From positions 275,711 to 339,710 of the forward strand of contig MNCI01015910.1 in assembly GCA_015680685.1 (NCBI GenBank): DNA of 64,000 bases. Direction: 5' to 3'. Position numbers and translations under genes: made by a program. Source of the stretch: Gnetum montanum (taxonomy: Eukaryota; Streptophyta; Gnetopsida; Gnetales; Gnetaceae). Shown piece after piece: positions 22,296-35,039 of the stretch (its first letter is position 1; each line of letters opens with the position of its first letter). The notes beneath the pieces are model-generated. The model did not search any database, was not told the DNA's origin, and saw only the letters and a list, made by a program, of their open reading frames with translations.

Positions 22296-24868
22296 ATGGC
22301 TGATGATCGGAAGGGCAAAGGCTTGCCGAATCAATTCAAGACCGAGGTATGTGCTAAATTTGTTTTCCTTCCAGATCTTTTGGTTGTCGGAAACCGGCCA
22401 CACTCATTTAGTTGAATCCAAATTGAACAACTCTTGATCATTAAAATGCTGAAACATTCTTTCTCAATCAGAAATTGTACTTTGTATTGGTCGATCCAGT
22501 CAGAATTATGCATCGCTTAATTAGTTTTAGTGGATAGGTAGTTTCATACTTTCATCGTCTGTTTTTGAAAGGGAAAAGCTTATGCATCGATGCAATTTCG
22601 GTAACGTAAAACTTATATTGGCTATTTACACTTTAAATTACGTTTTGTTCTTTCAGGAAGAGAGCTCCAAAATTTCAAGAAACGTAGAAAAGCGTTGGAC
22701 GCTGCGCGATTTCGAAATGGGGAAATACCTTGGAAATGGCCGATACGGACGGGTTTATGTTGCCAGGGAGAAACAGGTTCCTTTGGCTTTTGTCTTGGAT
22801 TCCACCTAAGAATTGGAATTATTTTGATTCATCAATTGTATGCTTTATTGTTGTATTAGGTTCGCTATTTTGGATATTTCAATGTTTTTTCCCTGGAAAC
22901 CATAAAGTCTGAAGCAGCTGCTCTCTACTTGCCCATTGGACAGTTTCTCAAAACGTTTTGCTTGTTCTTTTTGTCGTTCAGGTGCATAAAGAAAGTTTCG
23001 TTCAGTCATGACATGTATAATGTGAAACCCCAAAGCTTTGGTTCAGGATTATTTCATCTATTATTAAATCTTAGTATCTATCTTTAGAAAGTAATACGGC
23101 ATGTAAAATTTGAAATGCCCCAGACTTAACGGTCTCTTTCATTATGTTCTTGAAGAGAATTGCGATTTAACTTTTAGCATTCCATCGGAAGCAATTGAGT
23201 TTGCACTCCTACAGTGCTTAGTCTTACCTTTGCCTCTTGTTTGGGACTTATAAACCACTGTGTATCTAAATCCTTGACATTTATATTCATCTGGTAAACT
23301 GCATTGTTTGTGTCCTTAACATTATCATGTAGTTTGGTTCAAACTGCAAAGTGATCACTTATGTCGGGCATTATCTGGAATGGAACTCTAATCTTTTAAA
23401 CAAGACCAAACAATGGTTGATATTTTGAGCATTGCTTTTTATTTCTGAAGGCAAAAAAAAATGTAAGGGAAATAAATTCTGTGCTCTGACATTTTCGTTT
23501 GAATTTGAAGAGCAATCACCTTGTAGCAATGAAAATAATCTTGAAGAAAGTTCTAGAGGAAGGAGGCATGCAATACCAATTATGCAGAGAAGTAGAAATT
23601 CACTGTCATCTTCGACATCCAAACATAATTCGCCTCTATGGGTATTTCTACGATCAGGTGTGAATGATTGTTCTGGTTGCAAGCATCGTTTCCTGCAGGT
23701 TCTATGTGACACTTAAAAAAAATTAGGTATTGCTATTTTCAGACACAGGTTTACCTTGTTCTTGAATATGCTCCTCAAGGGGAGCTATTTAAGGAGCTTA
23801 TTTTATACCAACGTTTCAGTGAGAAGAAAGCAGCAACAGTAAGAATTACTTTTCACTTGCAGTAATTCTTCATATGGTTTCTTCTTGATTTTTTTTCTGT
23901 ACACCTAATTCGTTTCTCTTACCATATTATACAGTACATTGCAGCATTGGCAAAGGCATTGATTTATTGTCACCATAATCATGTAATTCACAGAGACATA
24001 AAACCAGAGAATCTGTTACTTGGACTGAAGGTTAGCCTTCACAAAGGAAAAGTTTATTTTTATTACGAAATTCAAAATTGATTACGAAATTCAAAATTGA
24101 GGTGGCAAAGTCTTAGTGGTAACTCATGAAATTTCAGGGTGAAGTAAAAATAGCCGATTTTGGATGGTCTGTGCACACTTTCGACAAGAGGACAACCATG
24201 TGTGGAACTTTGGATTATCTTCCCCCTGAAATGAGTATAAGAATTGTCACTGCTCTTGACTGGATTGTTTGATAAGTACATATGATTCTCCTGTAATGGA
24301 TTTATATTTTTGCTATGGTATTACCAGTTGAAAGAAAAGGGCATGATTATTCAGTTGACATCTGGAGCTTAGGTGTACTGTGCTATGAATTTCTATGTGG
24401 GTACCCTCCATTTGAAACAGAGCGATCTTTGGATACGTACGTAAGGTATATTAAATTACGTCAATTTTGTCTACTTTTACACGTACGCGTTCCTTTCAAT
24501 CTTTTCTCCTCCTATAAACGTCAGATAGTTTTAATTTATAGTTTAAATTTTATCTGGTGCTGCTAGGCAAGAAGCTTAATCAGACTGATTTTAGTTTTAT
24601 ATTTTGGTGCATGTTTGCAGGATCCGCAATGTTGATCTTCAATTTCCTCCCGATCTGAAGATCTCCGAGGAAGCCAAAGATGTTATACAGAATGTTGGTA
24701 CTTTTTACTTTCTCATCGCTGTTATAGTCCAATGTAATATTACTAATTATATGTAATCTACTGCAGCTTTTATTAAAAGATTCGTCAATGAGACTCCCAT
24801 TGGAACGACTTCTTCAACATCCTTGGATATTAAAAAATACCGAACCAAATGGCACCTCTGAATCTTGA
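22296..24868 (+). CDS. AUR: Aurora-type serine/threonine protein kinase, nine coding exons
   Basis: Mitotic kinase expected to phosphorylate histone H3 and spindle or centromere proteins. Coding exons by GT-AG reading: 22296-22346, 22657-22776, 23511-23657, 23743-23838, 23935-24030, 24138-24234, 24328-24445, 24621-24693, 24767-24868. Together they make 900 nt, 299 residues, the usual plant Aurora length. Gly-loop [10 protein letters not shown] (42-51), VAMK Lys65, helix-C Glu84, HRDIKPEN Asp159, DFG Asp177 (ADFGWSV, the Aurora signature), activation-loop [15 protein letters not shown] with Thr190 as the phosphosite, and C-lobe [18 protein letters not shown]. All catalytic residues are present with no stops. 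The short N-terminus favours plant Aurora rather than animal. Intron 8 starts GTTGGT and the acceptor of exon 3 is pyrimidine-poor, so those edges are the least sure. Which paralogue (alpha or beta) is not decided. Confidence 0.93.
23124..23134 (+). promoter_or_regulatory. MSA-like AACGG element in kinase intron 2
   Basis: CTTAACGGTCT contains the AACGG core bound by MYB3R factors that drive G2/M genes in plants, a class that includes Aurora kinases. Two positions differ from the full consensus. A five-base core occurs often by chance. Confidence 0.3.
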
Positions 24869-25301
24869 CCATCTCTGCTGAGGAGTTTTACCAAAAAAAG
24901 GACAATTTTGACATAAAAATTCTTTAGGTTGGTAATCAACCATAATGAGTTTAAGAATTTTTGACTTTAACAGCAAAATATTCTTATATCGATCCCATCA
25001 TTCTATGTTTCGGTTTCTGCTAGCATTTGGACTAATATTGAGGTTTGTAACGTCTGCAATTATATTCATAAATAAGTTACTTTTTCTTATAAATAAGTTC
25101 TTTTTCTTGGTTGAGTTGTACATTGATGACTACATTGATCTTGATATGGAGTGAATTTACATTCCAGTTTGAAAATAAGCGACTTGAACATAGCCGGTTT
25201 GCACGTGAAGCCCAATCATTTTGGTTTACTTATTTTATAAAATTTTTTTTGAACCAGTAAATTTTTAGAACTTTTTATGCTTATTTTCCACTGTGGTACC
25301 T

Positions 25302-25307
25302 AATAAA
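25302..25307 (+). terminator. Candidate poly(A) signal of the kinase gene
   Basis: AATAAA 434 bases after the stop codon, in AT-rich sequence. Plant signals are loose, so this is only a candidate. Confidence 0.35.
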
Positions 25308-25309
25308 GT

Positions 25310-28300
25310 TCCAGACTATAAGATATTCCAGAAACAAATTTTGGGTATTAGAGGAATTGTATTCTAAAGAATAATATTTGGATTAAGGATACCCCTTGCA
25401 ATATAAAGAATCACCGTCATCGATTAAATGCAACATTTAAGGTTACTAATACTTTCTGAATATAGAGTTTTTAATTTCTGTTTCAGAATGCAACGAAATA
25501 AACTGCATGTTCGCACGAACTTGTTTCTCCTTTAAAGTCATATTTAGTTTCAGAGGGTTGCTGTGTTTACCAATCACTCTTATAAACCTAAAATTAAAAT
25601 GATACATTGTCACTAGTTTTGTTAAGGCTCTTGAACATGGCCCGCAGCCTATGTGCTGTAATTCAGATAAGGCTGATATAATGACACCGAAAATGAAGTC
25701 CAGACCTTATCTACTATAGTTATGATAGGATTAGGATAATCATGAAGACCATTCGAAATCAGTCTCTTTAACAGTGACAGGAAATCATAAATTTCAATCA
25801 AAACCAAAAGTCGCTTCAACTAATGATAACTGATGCAGAAAAATCCAACCAACAAACGTAACATCTACAACATACTCGGCATCCTTGACGTAACCAATTT
25901 GAGAAAATCAACAGATTCCTGTTCGCTACTAAATCTTATCCAGAACCCTCAAATGCCACCTTTATCCGCCAAGAAAATGCTTATAAAATAATACCAAAAG
26001 ATTGAGGCATTTTACAACTTTCTAACCTAAATAACAACCAGCAGTGGCCCAGGGCCGCTAAAACACTTATAAAAAATAAGGACCACTAGATTTGGCGATA
26101 ATTTAACTCATAAATGAAAGAGTTCAAACAAGAGTCGCTCTTTTCTAAATTTTTGGTGGAGCACCTCATCCATGCTAAAAATGCTCCAGTCCTCAACGCT
26201 CATCAGGCAGATTAGGCATTGATGCAATTGCCTTTGATTGCATACCAGGGACCACATCCAACATATACGAATTCAAAACAAGACAAACAAATTATGTCAT
26301 GCAAGGGTGCTACCCAAATTAGGAAGGTTAGTCAAGTATAAAAACATTTAAAACAAGGATAGGATATGGTATATTAATGCATCACATTTCTAGCGAAGGA
26401 AAATTGCTCCAATCCGCAACATTGGACATTATGGCACAGTAATTAACATTGGGAGCATCTGGTGGGTTTTGGCTATTACCCAGCTACTTGATTGTGCCCT
26501 GTTGTTGTATGCCTTCAGAATAGTTCCTGCCACTTTTTGCAAGGAACAAAGTATTTTCATATCATGCACTCTCCTCAACCTTTGTGCCTTTGTAGGTGAG
26601 TTACGATTTTTTAATTATTTATTAAATTCTTTTACGTGTTGAAAGATATCTATACAAGGTACTTAGATTGCAAATCTATAATGACTTGCTTAATAAAAAA
26701 AATATGTAAAATGTAACTCGCTAGTCCCACCATAAAAGATTCCGACAAAAACATAAATAGAACTGAAAACGGCCACAGCTTTGGCAAGTCAAACAAAATA
26801 TACAACATCAATCCTATTTGAGAATTCTTTCAGCTGCTTGGAAGCTTCATTCTCATTCTAATAAGTTAGATCAGTAGAGTATTTATCAAGGCCTTTACCT
26901 GGAAATCACTTTTCATCTTAAAAATTTTGAAAGAACATTTACCTGCTCGATTGGCTAGCGATACAAGAATAATAAGAAACTTCCGAGGAAAGACTAGATT
27001 TAAACGCTACCCAGGAATTCATTGCTAACAGCATTATAAATCTAATATGTTCACCAAATTTTTATTTATAAATAAGACATTATAAAGCAACCTGCATGCA
27101 AGCTTTAATGAAAAAAGGTGTGGCTGTTCTGAGAAACTCTGCCAATGAGAATATGCAATGAAACATAAAATAATTTAGCAGGGAAAATCACAAAGTCTAC
27201 TAGAATGTTCAATAGGGAGAGAGTGTCCCTAGCAATACTGAAATATTCATTCAGCCCAATATCAACAAATCTATAACAGCCAGACTTCAAATAACAATAG
27301 GCTTGTATTGCTGTTCTTACATCAAAAGCTGCCGCAAAATTTGTCAGTATCATCCTAGGATCGCGATATAATAGTTTATCAATGAAAGTATTACTGCAAC
27401 AAAACTCTTACATAGCAAGACTGTTATTTGCTCAGAGAATGTTGACAGATTTATAGACGTAATTGCCGTTAAAACTCTTTGAAAGTTCAAATAAAAGGAG
27501 GAACAACTAGGTAGATAACATTAACAGAGGAGCTACTAATTTATTTATATACTTTAAAATGCCAAGCATTCTGAACAAAAAAGTATTAGGATGTTGCTCT
27601 CATTTAAGAAGCAAAGTAAATGTTTTACTTATAGTCTTATTACATCAAACAAACACACAACACATTTTGATTGCCAACAGTTGCCTATAAGAGTTAATAG
27701 ACTATGACGAGACCCAGCACATTAAACAGCCTGCTAGCAGTCTTCTAAAAGTATCAAGAGCCAACTCTCCCAGAGTGAACGTTGCAATATTCATAATTAT
27801 CAAACACAATCCCTCTAAAGTCTCCTAGCAATGTTTTATTGTTTTTCTTTCATTCGTTCATTTTTTTAGAGCATGAAACTGAACCTATAAAACTGAAACT
27901 GAAAATATGTAAATGCTCAATGATCAATAATAACAGTGAATTTAAGTATCTTTCTACAATTCTGCCAACAATGTTCATTTTGTTTCTTTTTGGCATGCTT
28001 CTAGAATAACGCATTAATTTCTTTGTTATATTGCCATGTTTAAGCTAGATTTGTCTGTTCATACCTTCATAGCTGGTTCCCATGGACTGACAGATTACTT
28101 TTTGTGGGCTTTCCGCTTGTGAAAGGGGCTTATTGACAAAATTAAATTCAAGATCAAGTCATGTGTACTGCCTCCAAGGTTTTCGGGGCAGCAACATCAC
28201 CCAAGATGTCTTGTCATTGTCAATCAGATCAGAATGAACGATGCGTTGATAAGCGTTAAAAACTCCCTTAAAAGCTGTTTAAGCTAAATTGTTTAATCTC

Positions 28301-28780
28301 CATACAGAATAAATCGACACAGCAGCTAATATTAAAATCCTAGAAAGGATTCCCCTCCTATAATTGGTAACGATGACATATAAGTTTACGTTAATGGAAA
28401 TAGAGAATCGGTATAGTACGGTACGGAGTACTAGTATCAGGAGAAAATATAGCATGAAGATTGTGACAAGTAAACTCTTGCATTTACGCTTTAGATGTGG
28501 CTTTCCTGGGAGGTACACAGTATTTCACTTCAGAGAGTTTGGAAAATTCCGTTCGATTTGCAAACTGAAACAATTAAGTTAAAAGTCACATAGGCTCTGA
28601 AAACTGGAGAAATAAAAACAAGACTATGATTCAGAAATTCCTGATTGTGAAGCTTCCAAGTGCACATTGAAAATAAATTTTGAAATAAATAACACATGCA
28701 CTGAAACTTTTGATTGGGAAACCAACCATGCAACTCTTAAAAAGCTATTCTATATACAGAAAACAACCAGATTTGCTGGA
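25310..28780. other. Intergenic region; no gene I can support
   Basis: About 3.5 kb of AT-rich, stop-rich sequence between the convergent kinase (+) and membrane-protein (-) genes. Short frames exist, e.g. 27353-27105 (-, 82 codons) with a hydrophobic second half, but they lack recognisable motifs. No LTR, terminal inverted repeat or tRNA signature seen. Confidence 0.5.
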
Positions 28781-28792
28781 ACAAGGATAGAA

Positions 28793-29227
28793 CTAATCGT
28801 ATTTTTCTCTCCAATTGTAAAGCAAGAAGAAAACCCATGAGAGACTCATGATGATGTCACCTGCAAATTGCCGAGGCCAATCGCTGGCAAAGATCTCAGC
28901 CCTTCTCTCGAAATTGAGTCTCCACAGAGCCATCAAAGAATGGAGAAGAATACATCCTTTGGCAAAAAAGCTCTGGAACTCTCTATCCTTGATAAAGGAG
29001 ACCATGAAAAGCATGATGCCAATACAGCAAAGTAACATACCCACCAGGGAATCCGAAGTCTGTATCAAAATCTGGTCATGGGGAGAGGAACCAAAAAGCT
29101 TGTTAGCAGTCTCCACTCCATGAAGAAATATGTTAAGCTCTCTCCAGAAAAACATGAGCAGAGATCCAGAAACTATTGCTATCAAGGATTGCAGCACACA
29201 GATGAGAGAAAACAGAGAAGCAGCCAT
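28793..29227 (-). CDS. Small plant membrane protein of unknown function (four predicted membrane segments)
   Basis: 144 codons from ATG 29227 (MAASLF) to TAG at 28795-28793. Hydrophobic segments lie at about residues 4-27, 61-79, 84-104 and 123-138. Between segments 1 and 2 is a polar part with HGVETANKLFGSSPHDQ. Other notable motifs are KDREFQSFFAKG, FERRAE..ASDWPRQ and the C-terminus WREKYD. The pattern resembles a conserved uncharacterised plant transmembrane family (I believe the one catalogued as DUF7865, not verified). The frame stays open upstream with sensible residues (DNRVIGKAQLGF) to an AG at 29266-29265 preceded by pyrimidines, so a short 5' exon may exist; I could not find it. 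The frame is intact, unlike the surrounding element genes. Confidence 0.75.
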   Translation of the reverse strand: MAASLFSLICVLQSLIAIVSGSLLMFFWRELNIFLHGVETANKLFGSSPHDQILIQTSDSLVGMLLCCIGIMLFMVSFIKDREFQSFFAKGCILLHSLMALWRLNFERRAEIFASDWPRQFAGDIIMSLSWVFFLLYNWREKYD

Positions 29228-29269
29228 GAAACCTAGCTGAGCTTTCCCAATCACTCTATTGTCTCTGAA

Positions 29270-30745
29270 ATCGACGAATTATCTCAGCTCAAATTTGGGG
29301 CGGGCTGCTTTAAAGCACCGTGGGCTCTCTGTTCCACAACTTTCCATCAAAGTCCCCCGGACCATCTTCTTTAAGAAAGTACAGTAAGGCGAAAATTTCC
29401 AATCAACATCGTAAAAACAGCAACAGGATAAAAAGGAAAGAAACCCACAAATTAGAAAATCCCTCCAAAATAAACCCAGTCAAATTGCCCCCCCACAATT
29501 CTCACTAAATTGGATCTAGAAGCCAACTACCATTGAGATGGCAATTTTCCTTTGCTCACATGCTTCCTCTGCCAACAACACAACTACTGAGATTCTCATT
29601 CATTCATTGCCGATGATCCTTCTGCATCATAGCGACGGAGATTCAAGATTCCAGATCCACAAGTGCACAAAAGCAGCATGAAACATCAAACCCACAAACC
29701 AGGCTTCACCGATTTGAATCAGAATTGGAACCCACAACACAAAAACTGCAACCACCAACTGCACTGCACCGAAAAGAAGTAGCTTTTAAAACTTAGATGA
29801 GATCAGACTGGTTTTTTGGATATGGATGAAGCAAGAACCACTGTCATCGCACACTCACCATCATCAAATGGATCATTCCTTCCCCATCATGACCATATGG
29901 CCCCAAACCCTGAAAGCACAGCAGCATCTAATACAATTTCATTGCATGGCCATGCCATTTTTCCTGAATTGATGACTTTTCCCCACTCTTTCTGGAACTC
30001 GCAAATTGCAGAGCCATCCATGATGATGATGAGCTGGATGCTCCTTCTAAGTAACTCCAGAGCGACAGTAAAAAGGGCATCTCAAATTTATTTTTATAAT
30101 TATTAGGGCCAGCGAACAAGATGGGGAAACATAATTATTCATCCTGTCGGCAGCGTCGGCAAGTTAACATTTACAGGATCATTAGAATTCGCACACGTTA
30201 TATTCGTTCATGTGATTACAGAACATGATAGCGGGGCCGATCTGCCATGTTTCTCGAGTTATGTCCGCAGCTGTGTTTCTTGTGGGATGATCCTCAAAGT
30301 CAAAAACATGGACCCTGTCCCATAGAAAACTTGAGTGAACGTGGGTGTCCTGTCTTTTCTTTTTTCATGGGTTATGGTAATATCTCTTTTGACACTTCTT
30401 ACGGACACAACGATTTTTTTGTTTACGGCTTGCTCCAAGATGATTCCTAGGTTCTCAGTTGTCCAAGAAAAATGGGGGGAAAAGGCCATGAAACAAATAT
30501 CGTGTTTATAGATGTGATATCTTAGTGGGCCATGGTCATGCCTATGAATATGAGTTTACCATCATGTCAAGCTAACCTTTTGGTCAAACCCCTAGCAAAA
30601 TTCTTGCAATTCTAGAGTTAGTTGTGAGTGTCCAACATCTTTACTCAAATAAGGTGTACCTAGACACATTTCATGAACAACAATAAAGATCAAGGTTGTT
30701 CTTTGCCATTGCAGCATTTCACTTAGATTAGATTTACATTCCTAT
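29270..30745. other. Upstream of the membrane-protein gene; no gene seen
   Basis: Probably its promoter and possible 5' UTR (- strand). Short frames on both strands (29816-30106 +, 30119-29928 -) overlap each other and show no domain. A donor-like ATG|GTGAGT on the - strand near 29850 does not give a compatible reading phase. Confidence 0.4.
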
Positions 30746-30749
30746 ATCA

Positions 30750-30840
30750 TTTACCCTAGTGGTAAGACTCTTGATTTGAAAGCTTCAACTCATGGGTTTG
30801 AGTCTAGTAGGCAATGTTGAGTTATAAAGTTCTAATTGAA
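30750..30840 (+). repeat. tRNA-like segment, probable SINE head
   Basis: ACCCTAGTGGTAAG (30753-30766) resembles a pol III A box. GGTTTGAGTCT (30795-30805) is one base from the B-box consensus, and the spacing is as in tRNA. The later TC run and A-rich sequence (30890-30965) might belong to its tail. No target duplication identified. Confidence 0.45.
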
Positions 30841-30979
30841 CTATATTACAATTCTTTCGAGGTTCCAACTTCACATACAAACCCAACCCTTCTCTCTCTC
30901 TCTTTGCAATGCTCACCACCCCCCCCCAAAAAAAAGGGAAAAAGGAAATAAAATAAAATAAAAAATCCTATGTCATTTA

Positions 30980-31463
30980 CTTTTCCATGTTTATTAGTAT
31001 TGATGGAATGAATATGACTAGCTTTCAAGTGCTAGCAGCATTTAATTGTTTGATAACCCAATAGTAGCTTTGCTTGATTCGCTCAATAGCAAAGTTGTTT
31101 GGTAATCCCGATGGCGTTATACTAGCTCACAATATGTATGGAAGATAGGAATGAATGCTTATTGCCATTAGGCTAACATAGTATCACATTCTCATTGCAT
31201 CTCAAATAATAAAAATTATATTCATTTTAGTATGTTTCACATTAGCATTTCAACAGCCATTCAATATCATTCAACCATATGCTTCACTAAGAATTAAACC
31301 ATACACTTTGAACTTTGCTAACTCTAGTGGGAAGACAATGATCATAGACTTAGCATCAATACACTAGTATACACATATTGTCTCATTTGTGGATTGCAAT
31401 ATGGTCACATGCATACACTTGTGACTTGTATGGTTGTGCATTGGGAACTCTCACTAATTATCA
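30980..31463 (+). repeat. P1 5' LTR remnant (3' part)
   Basis: Heavily decayed. It is recognisable by TTTGGTAATCCCGATGGCG, then ATATGTATGGAAG...ATGCTTATTG, and the end GTGACTTGTATGGTTGTGC...ATTATCA. These correspond to the same order in the E6 LTR at 36150-36542. The U3 part is not recognised. Confidence 0.6.
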
Positions 31464-31464
31464 A

Positions 31465-31482
31465 TGATGTCTTTGTTAGGGA
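31465..31482 (+). other. P1 primer-binding site (decayed tRNA-Asp type)
   Basis: TGATGTCTTTGTTAGGGA matches the complement of the tRNA-Asp 3' end at 11 of 18 bases. Six of seven mismatches are C-to-T or G-to-A. It lies two bases after the LTR end. Confidence 0.55.
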
Positions 31483-31619
31483 TGGTGTCAATATATTCTA
31501 GTTAATTGATTTTATCAAATTTTGTTGTGTTTGCATTTTCAAGCTTATCCTTTAGACTTATAATAATTTCTAAGACACAAACTTAAGTACCACTTGATTA
31601 AAATGACTACAACACATAA

Positions 31620-34600
31620 AGTAATTTTCCACCTGCTATTGATCTTAACAAAAGTAATGATAAGAACTACATTGAAGAAAATTGTAGTGGATCGATGTAA
31701 ATAAAAATCTCCTATGCACATACTAATCCATATTACTCAAACTTCACTTTCATTTTCCATAAAGATGAACAATTTAGATGGAGAGACTTACACAGCAACA
31801 TTATCTTGGCACCAAACCATTCAGCACTATCAATGTTGCAAGTAGTACTACTTCAAACTCGTCTTCGTCATGCTCATGAAGGCTGTTAGGTCACTAAAAA
31901 TATGACAAGATTATATTAGTTAATTGAGGCTCAAATTCGAAGAGATACAATAATGGAAGCGAGATATATAAACAAGAGAAGGGTAAGCATGCCTCTCAGG
32001 AAATCTTATTGACAAAAAAAGAAGATAGTAAATATCAAGTTAAAAAGTCTCACCATCATCATCACTCTAATTCTCAAACACTTATTCTACGCATTGAAGA
32101 TCTAGTGCAATAAAGGCTATGTTCGACCTCAGTAGAAACACTTGGAAGGCATGAGGAGGACCTTAGAACTAGAAAGGACTTCAGGCTTAGAAACTCTAGT
32201 GGATCTAAAAGAGATGAATCAAGGGGTCAAAGAAAGAGAGCAAGTCAAAACCACTCTCTAAGTTCTTTATCCTCTACATCATATTCATCAACTGATTTTG
32301 ATAAAGATAAACAAAGATATAGCAAAAGAGTTTTGCAAAGAGATCAAGAAGGGATCATAATGGATGACTAGAACAAGAAAGATATCTTGATGAAGATGAA
32401 GATGAGGAAGAAGAAAGAAACAAAGAACAAGGACATAAAAGAAGAGATAATAAAAAGCATCAAAGGAGTCACTACTACAATAGATATAACAAGCCTGAAG
32501 ACTATGATGAACTCCTATTAGCCACCAAAAGCATGGCCAATATCAAAGAAGTTGTGTACATTTCTATAAGGTATTAGAGGAATAATCATATCAAACAACT
32601 TGATATGAACACCATTTCAAAAGTTGAAGGATGTTATAATGTAGATTCACAACACCACCTTCAAGCTTTCCAAGATGCCTCTGCCCTACAAAATATCGAG
32701 AATAATTAATAAAAATTGAAGTTGTTTTTTAAAACACTTATCAAAGAAGTGGAAAGCTAGTATAGGTCATTAGAACTAGAATTAATCTAAAGATGAAGGA
32801 TGATGTTAGAATTGTTCAATGATAAGTATCAAACCTACTTAAGAATGTTGAACTTGTGAAAGCAAATCCAAGGATAGAAACAATGAGCTAATGAATTCCT
32901 TGATGCGATCATGGATAGGTATTATTCAAGCTTACATAGATGTCTGGGGCATGGATTCTCTTAAAGGAAGCAACTAAGGCATAAAATTTATGGGTTAAGA
33001 AATAAGACAAGAAAGATCCTTCATGTATACATCTAAGGGAGATTATTAGAAATGATAGCCCATTGCACATAAAAACTATTGGATCAAGTTGCTAAGAGAG
33101 AAGGTGAATTAAAGAATAGATATTCAATTAAAGATTATAATAGAGATCCTTTCCTTAGAAAGAGAGATGTAAAGATTTGTAAAACATAAGGGGAGAAATC
33201 CATGAAAGATGTGATTCAAAGAAAAGCTTTGCCAAGATAAAAATTTATAAATGATATTACATCCAAAGTTGAAAAGATGTACAACAATTAATAAAATAAT
33301 TGCAGCTACACTGAAGATAGTAAAAGAGAAGACTAAGAAAACATTCATTAGAGGTAAAGATAAGAAGAAGAAGAAGGACAATGAATGTGATAAATATAAG
33401 AATGAAGAAAAAAGTGTTGTTGTAGAAGAGGTTACAAATTCAAGTTTTGAAGAAGATAATGGATGTCATGTACGATAGTATGAACATGTCAAGGGATGCT
33501 ATTCTATCATGGCCCATTTATAAGAATTTTGGGCATATGTACTAAATGCAAAGTTCATTAAAATTTAAATGTTTAGAAGGTTACCTTATCCACAAGGTAA
33601 TCTCAAACAACCCTATCAACAACAATATGATCCTAGTGGAACTCATCATCAACCTCAGGAGTAGTATCATCAACAATGGCAATAGCCACAATTGTGGGGG
33701 ATGCCACCATCAAGACATTAGTATCATTACCAATGAATCATATTTTTCCTAGCTCTAATATTGAGTACTTGATATCAAAACCTTGATATAGGATACATGA
33801 TATTGGGTCCTAAGAAGTGATGTCAGATATCCAATATTGTGGGTTGTGTGTTTGCCTATAAATATAGTGCTTGGACACATAGTTTGGGCATAGTTTTTAT
33901 CATAGCATAGTAAAGCTCTTGTAGATTCTTTTTTTTTTCAGAGTTAGAATATTTTCCAAAGTCCTTGCAATAGAAGTCATTGAGTATATGGATCTTTATT
34001 CGAGCACTATTGTACCTGAGCAAGGTAGTGTGTGCTGCAATAAAGACAAGCTTTCTAATCAAACCTTACAACACCTTCGCTAGCTTAAATATTTTATTCA
34101 TGTATTTAATGTTTTGTGCAATTTCATTTAATACTACCAAGTGACTAAGATAAAGTAAGCTAACTAAATTAAATAGTAGTTAATTAAGCACATAAGTACA
34201 ACCACTTCGAGCATGTGTATGACTCTTGGTAGTCTCAACAATGCTTAACATTTGGTAACCTAGCAACATTATACATGTTTAGGATGTGCACAGAAAGTGG
34301 GATCAGATACTTAGGTTAGTTAGTTATTAATTAGTAAATTGATTATAAATTGATTATCAACCTATTGTTAATCATAGACAACTAAAATATAAAATAATAA
34401 AAATCATGTGCCTTAGTTACACTTAACCATACAGTTAAGCTCCACAAGTGTAGTTGAGAAGACAATGATTGTCACAATTAGATTTCACGTCTTGGAGCTA
34501 GTCTACTTAGGAACTTAAGGTCTATAGAATTCGATGGGATTGTGTGTGAATGCTTGTGATTCGTATGGTTGGGCATAGGGGTACATCGTTGCTCATCAAT

Positions 34601-35010
34601 TACCGACAACTGGATCTTTATAGTTACTACATCCAACAACCAATATCTCTAGTCGGTACTTTAGTTCATGTTTCTTCTCACTACTATTCAACAAAGTACT
34701 ATAAGTCTATAACCCCATGTGTAGGATCACTATCATAAATGCCACATCCAGTTGCATATCACTCTCACCAAACTCATAATCTATTACCTCTAATACCACC
34801 TCTAGTCATGCAAGGATAACTACCAACATAACCATAACAAAAGAGGGCAACAAGGGTAGTTAGTACACAAAAGAGGATACTATGAGCACTTATAAACCAA
34901 AATAAAAGAAACATCATTTCTTTAGGATGAGTCTAGAAATGACTAGAAGGGCAAGAACTTCATCTAATCCTGTTTCTATTACACCAAGTCCTCATGTATA
35001 TACCATGCTT
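31620..35010 (+). pseudogene. P1 gag (decayed; split by solo LTR)
   Basis: Frames full of stops. Recognisable pieces include SHHHHHSNSQ (about 32050), GCYNVDSQHHLQAFQDASALQNIENN (about 32630-32705), the Lys/Glu-rich coil (33250-33475), knuckle remnant and RRLPYPQGN (about 33575). After the solo LTR, RQLDLYSYYIQQPISLVGT resumes at 34605. Same gene as the gag of N1 and E1. Confidence 0.75.
33732..34598 (+). repeat. S1: solo LTR inside P1 gag
   Basis: A complete LTR of the same lineage in + orientation. U3 has GATATC-like boxes (GATATCAAAA, GATATCC near 33770-33828), a TATA box CTATAAATATAG (33856-33867), and ends GCTCATCA. Gag stops before it and resumes after it, and ATTACC is present at 33726-33731 and again at 34599-34604 as the target duplication. 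No internal sequence remains, so it arose by LTR-LTR recombination. Confidence 0.85.
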
Positions 35011-35039
35011 CAACCACCATCCAATAAGAACCTTATGAC

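Noticed and set aside
26190-26285. Possible C-terminal exon on the - strand ending SKAIASMPNLPDER-stop
   Set aside because: It reads well for about 30 codons, but there is no AG acceptor before it and a stop lies upstream; no partner exon found.
27105-27353. 82-codon frame with a hydrophobic half (- strand)
   Set aside because: No recognisable motif, AT-rich context, no neighbouring exons.
29816-30106. 96-codon frame on the + strand starting MDMDEARTTV
   Set aside because: Overlaps an antisense frame, low complexity (Met/Ser runs), no domain; probably promoter or 5' UTR of the membrane-protein gene.
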